This document shows positions 42,182 through 43,411 of a stretch of DNA of 43,411 bases, piece after piece (positions within the stretch are counted from its first letter, which is position 1; every line of letters begins with the position of its first letter). A program made the translations under genes and the position numbers. The notes under the pieces were generated by a model that saw nothing but the letters and a program-made list of their open reading frames with translations, ran no database searches and was not told the DNA's origin. Source of the DNA: F1-120-MAGs238 sp964484185 (GTDB taxonomy: Bacteria; Planctomycetota; Phycisphaerae; Phycisphaerales; UBA1924); NCBI GenBank assembly GCA_964484185.1, contig CAZAEQ010000036.1:1-43411 (forward strand). Reading direction: 5' to 3'.

Positions 42182-42754
42182 TTAAGGCGAGGTTGCATTT
42201 CGCACGGAGCCATCGAACATTGAATCAGGCGCTTGCAGGAAATCGAGGTAATCGAAGAAATCGATGGCGCCATCACTGTTAAAGTCGGTGGGCTGGTATG
42301 TCGCTCTTGCGATCACTCCACTTGGTTGCACTTCTGATTGATCCGCAGTGCTGCTATTAGATGGCAGCGAAATGCAACCTTGTACAGATGAATGCTGCAA
42401 CATGACGCTTACAAAGCTTAGAGAAGAGGTCTTGACCATGCTAGTTGACGCACAGGCGAAACTTGTCGTCAACAGTGCAGTCTGGGAGTTGCCCGCACTC
42501 TTTGTCGCCGCGACATTGCGAGGACACGTGAGGACTCCATCTTGAGGAGTGCGATTTGCAAATAGCGATGGCACCACCGCGTTTACCCGGAGGGAATAGT
42601 CAAACGCCTGCCCACTTTGAACTTCCACGGCGTTTGCTGGCAGGCACTGGGCAGATGTCCGCGCGGATATCGAGGCGAGAAGTGTTCCGATGCATGGCAG
42701 AATCACCGCGCGAGCGGATCGAGACCGGATTCTGGTTGCTTGACGCGGGCACAT
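42182..42754 (-). CDS. Secreted protein with a dockerin-like C-terminal segment
   Basis: This 190-residue protein begins with a signal-like stretch (AVILPCIGTLLASISARTSAQC). The mature part is Ser/Thr/Val-rich, beta-type, with no recognised domain. Near the C-terminus one calcium-loop-like segment, TDFNSDGAIDFFDYLDFLQ, matches the dockerin-like repeats of the kelch protein at 38152. Only one of the usual two repeats is present. The ATG at 42754 has no strong ribosome site. Such C-termini are common in secreted Phycisphaerae proteins. Confidence 0.65.
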   Translation of the reverse strand: MCPRQATRIRSRSARAVILPCIGTLLASISARTSAQCLPANAVEVQSGQAFDYSLRVNAVVPSLFANRTPQDGVLTCPRNVAATKSAGNSQTALLTTSFACASTSMVKTSSLSFVSVMLQHSSVQGCISLPSNSSTADQSEVQPSGVIARATYQPTDFNSDGAIDFFDYLDFLQAPDSMFDGSVRNATSP

Positions 42755-43134
42755 TTTTGTAGTCCTTACTCACCGAGCTCCTGGGAATTGATCACAGCAC
42801 ATCCACAGTTGATCGGCAACACAGGAGTTTACTTGTCAGGATCGCGAACTCAACTTTCATCGAAACTCTTTACGCAACTCTGACGATCATCTATTCGATA
42901 GCACTCGCCGCTATTTGTATCAATTACATTTGCGCTCCCGTCATTATCCGCAGCATCGCAGAAACGGCACGATCATCTCAGAATTTGCAGGACGGCGTAG
43001 AAAATGGAATCGTGAAAGCGTTACATTGAGGTTATTAGGCGGAACCCGTGGTGTTTTCCACCAAAGATCTTGAGGTTCAGATTCCAGTACATATTTTCCC
43101 AACGTTCTCTTCTGAGCGAAATACAATCTCCATC
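42755..43134. other. Intergenic region upstream of the LacI-family gene
   Basis: This 380-base AT-richer gap between divergent genes holds no gene that I can support. No clear palindromic LacI-type operator, hairpin or tRNA was seen. It presumably contains the promoters of both flanking genes. Confidence 0.5.
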
Positions 43135-43411
43135 ATGCCACACTCCGAACCGTCGCCGCGATTGAATGAAGGCACCTCATCGATCCGAGATGTAGCCCTT
43201 TCAGCAGGCGTATCGATTGCGACTGTCAGCCGCGTAATTAACGGCTCTCCAACCGTCGCACCATTGACAGCCTCCAAAGTTCGCGAGGCAATTCGAACAC
43301 TTGGGTATGTTCCAAATGCGCTCGCACAGGCGCTGTCTTCGCGTGAGAGTCACGTGATCGGCCTGGCATTGCCGCGATTCCACGGAGAGTTCATGACGTG
43401 GCTGCTTCATG
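43135..43411 (+). CDS. LacI family transcriptional regulator, N-terminal part (cut by window end)
   Basis: The frame opens at the ATG at 43135 and stays open to the end of the window. The N-terminal helix-turn-helix is SIRDVALSAGVSIATVSRVING, followed by the hinge helix region and GYVPNALAQALSSRESHVIGLALP, which begins the sugar-binding core. This order is diagnostic of LacI/PurR-type repressors. The effector cannot be judged because most of the binding domain is missing. Confidence 0.92.
   Translation, partial: MPHSEPSPRLNEGTSSIRDVALSAGVSIATVSRVINGSPTVAPLTASKVREAIRTLGYVPNALAQALSSRESHVIGLALPRFHGEFMTWLLH

Overview
The window looks like a chromosomal segment of a planctomycete, most likely class Phycisphaerae. 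The evidence is a PEP-CTERM-type secreted protein, two secreted proteins ending in dockerin-like repeats (DFNNDGIVDFFDYLDF type), a large Ser/Thr kinase with TPR repeats divergent from an ECF sigma factor, frequent GTG/TTG starts, and weak Shine-Dalgarno sites. No phage, insertion sequence or CRISPR array was recognised. Gene order is mostly ordinary housekeeping interspersed with secreted or lipoprotein genes of unknown role.

Layout. 0-9 kb: the C-terminal part of a copper P1B-ATPase, a 10-bp tandem repeat, tRNA-Tyr and tRNA-Thr, a DUF58 protein, two lipoproteins, an acetyltransferase, two unknown genes, an ABC ATPase/permease pair, a DUF3052 protein and tRNA-Leu. 9-14.2 kb (minus strand): a PEP-CTERM protein, an RskA-like anti-sigma factor, a SigK-like ECF sigma factor, a double fasciclin protein, an SRPBCC protein and a SOUL-family lipoprotein. 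14.3-21.9 kb (plus strand): a compact operon lysW-lysX-lysY-lysZ-lysK-hutG-hutI followed by map. A short ORF with six Lys codons and an intrinsic terminator stand directly in front of lysW. 21.9-25.3 kb: the divergent kinase/ECF sigma pair with duplicated operator-like boxes between them. 25.3-34.9 kb: a frameshifted dicarboxylate/amino-acid symporter, a lipoprotein, unknown genes, a CHAD protein that may be frameshifted, accD, a histidine-phosphatase-like protein lacking both catalytic histidines, recQ, a small protein and a ROK-family protein. 35-43.4 kb: a membrane-anchored unknown, an S9 prolyl oligopeptidase lipoprotein, a kelch-repeat dockerin protein split by a frameshift, a sirtuin, a membrane-anchored thioredoxin-like protein, a small Kazal-like secreted protein, another dockerin-type protein, and the start of a LacI-family regulator.

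How the genes work together. The central operon carries amino-group-carrier-protein biosynthesis: LysW is the carrier, LysX attaches the substrate to it, LysZ phosphorylates, LysY reduces and LysK releases the product. It makes lysine and/or ornithine (arginine). It is translationally coupled to two histidine-degradation enzymes that yield glutamate. The Lys-rich leader followed by a terminator only 30 bp before lysW suggests control by transcription attenuation. This is the strongest candidate for something undescribed here. The sigma/anti-sigma/fasciclin cluster mirrors the mycobacterial SigK-RskA-MPT70/83 arrangement. In hand-sampled lines the plus strand changes from C-rich to G-rich near 8-9 kb regardless of gene direction, which may mark a replication-strand switch.
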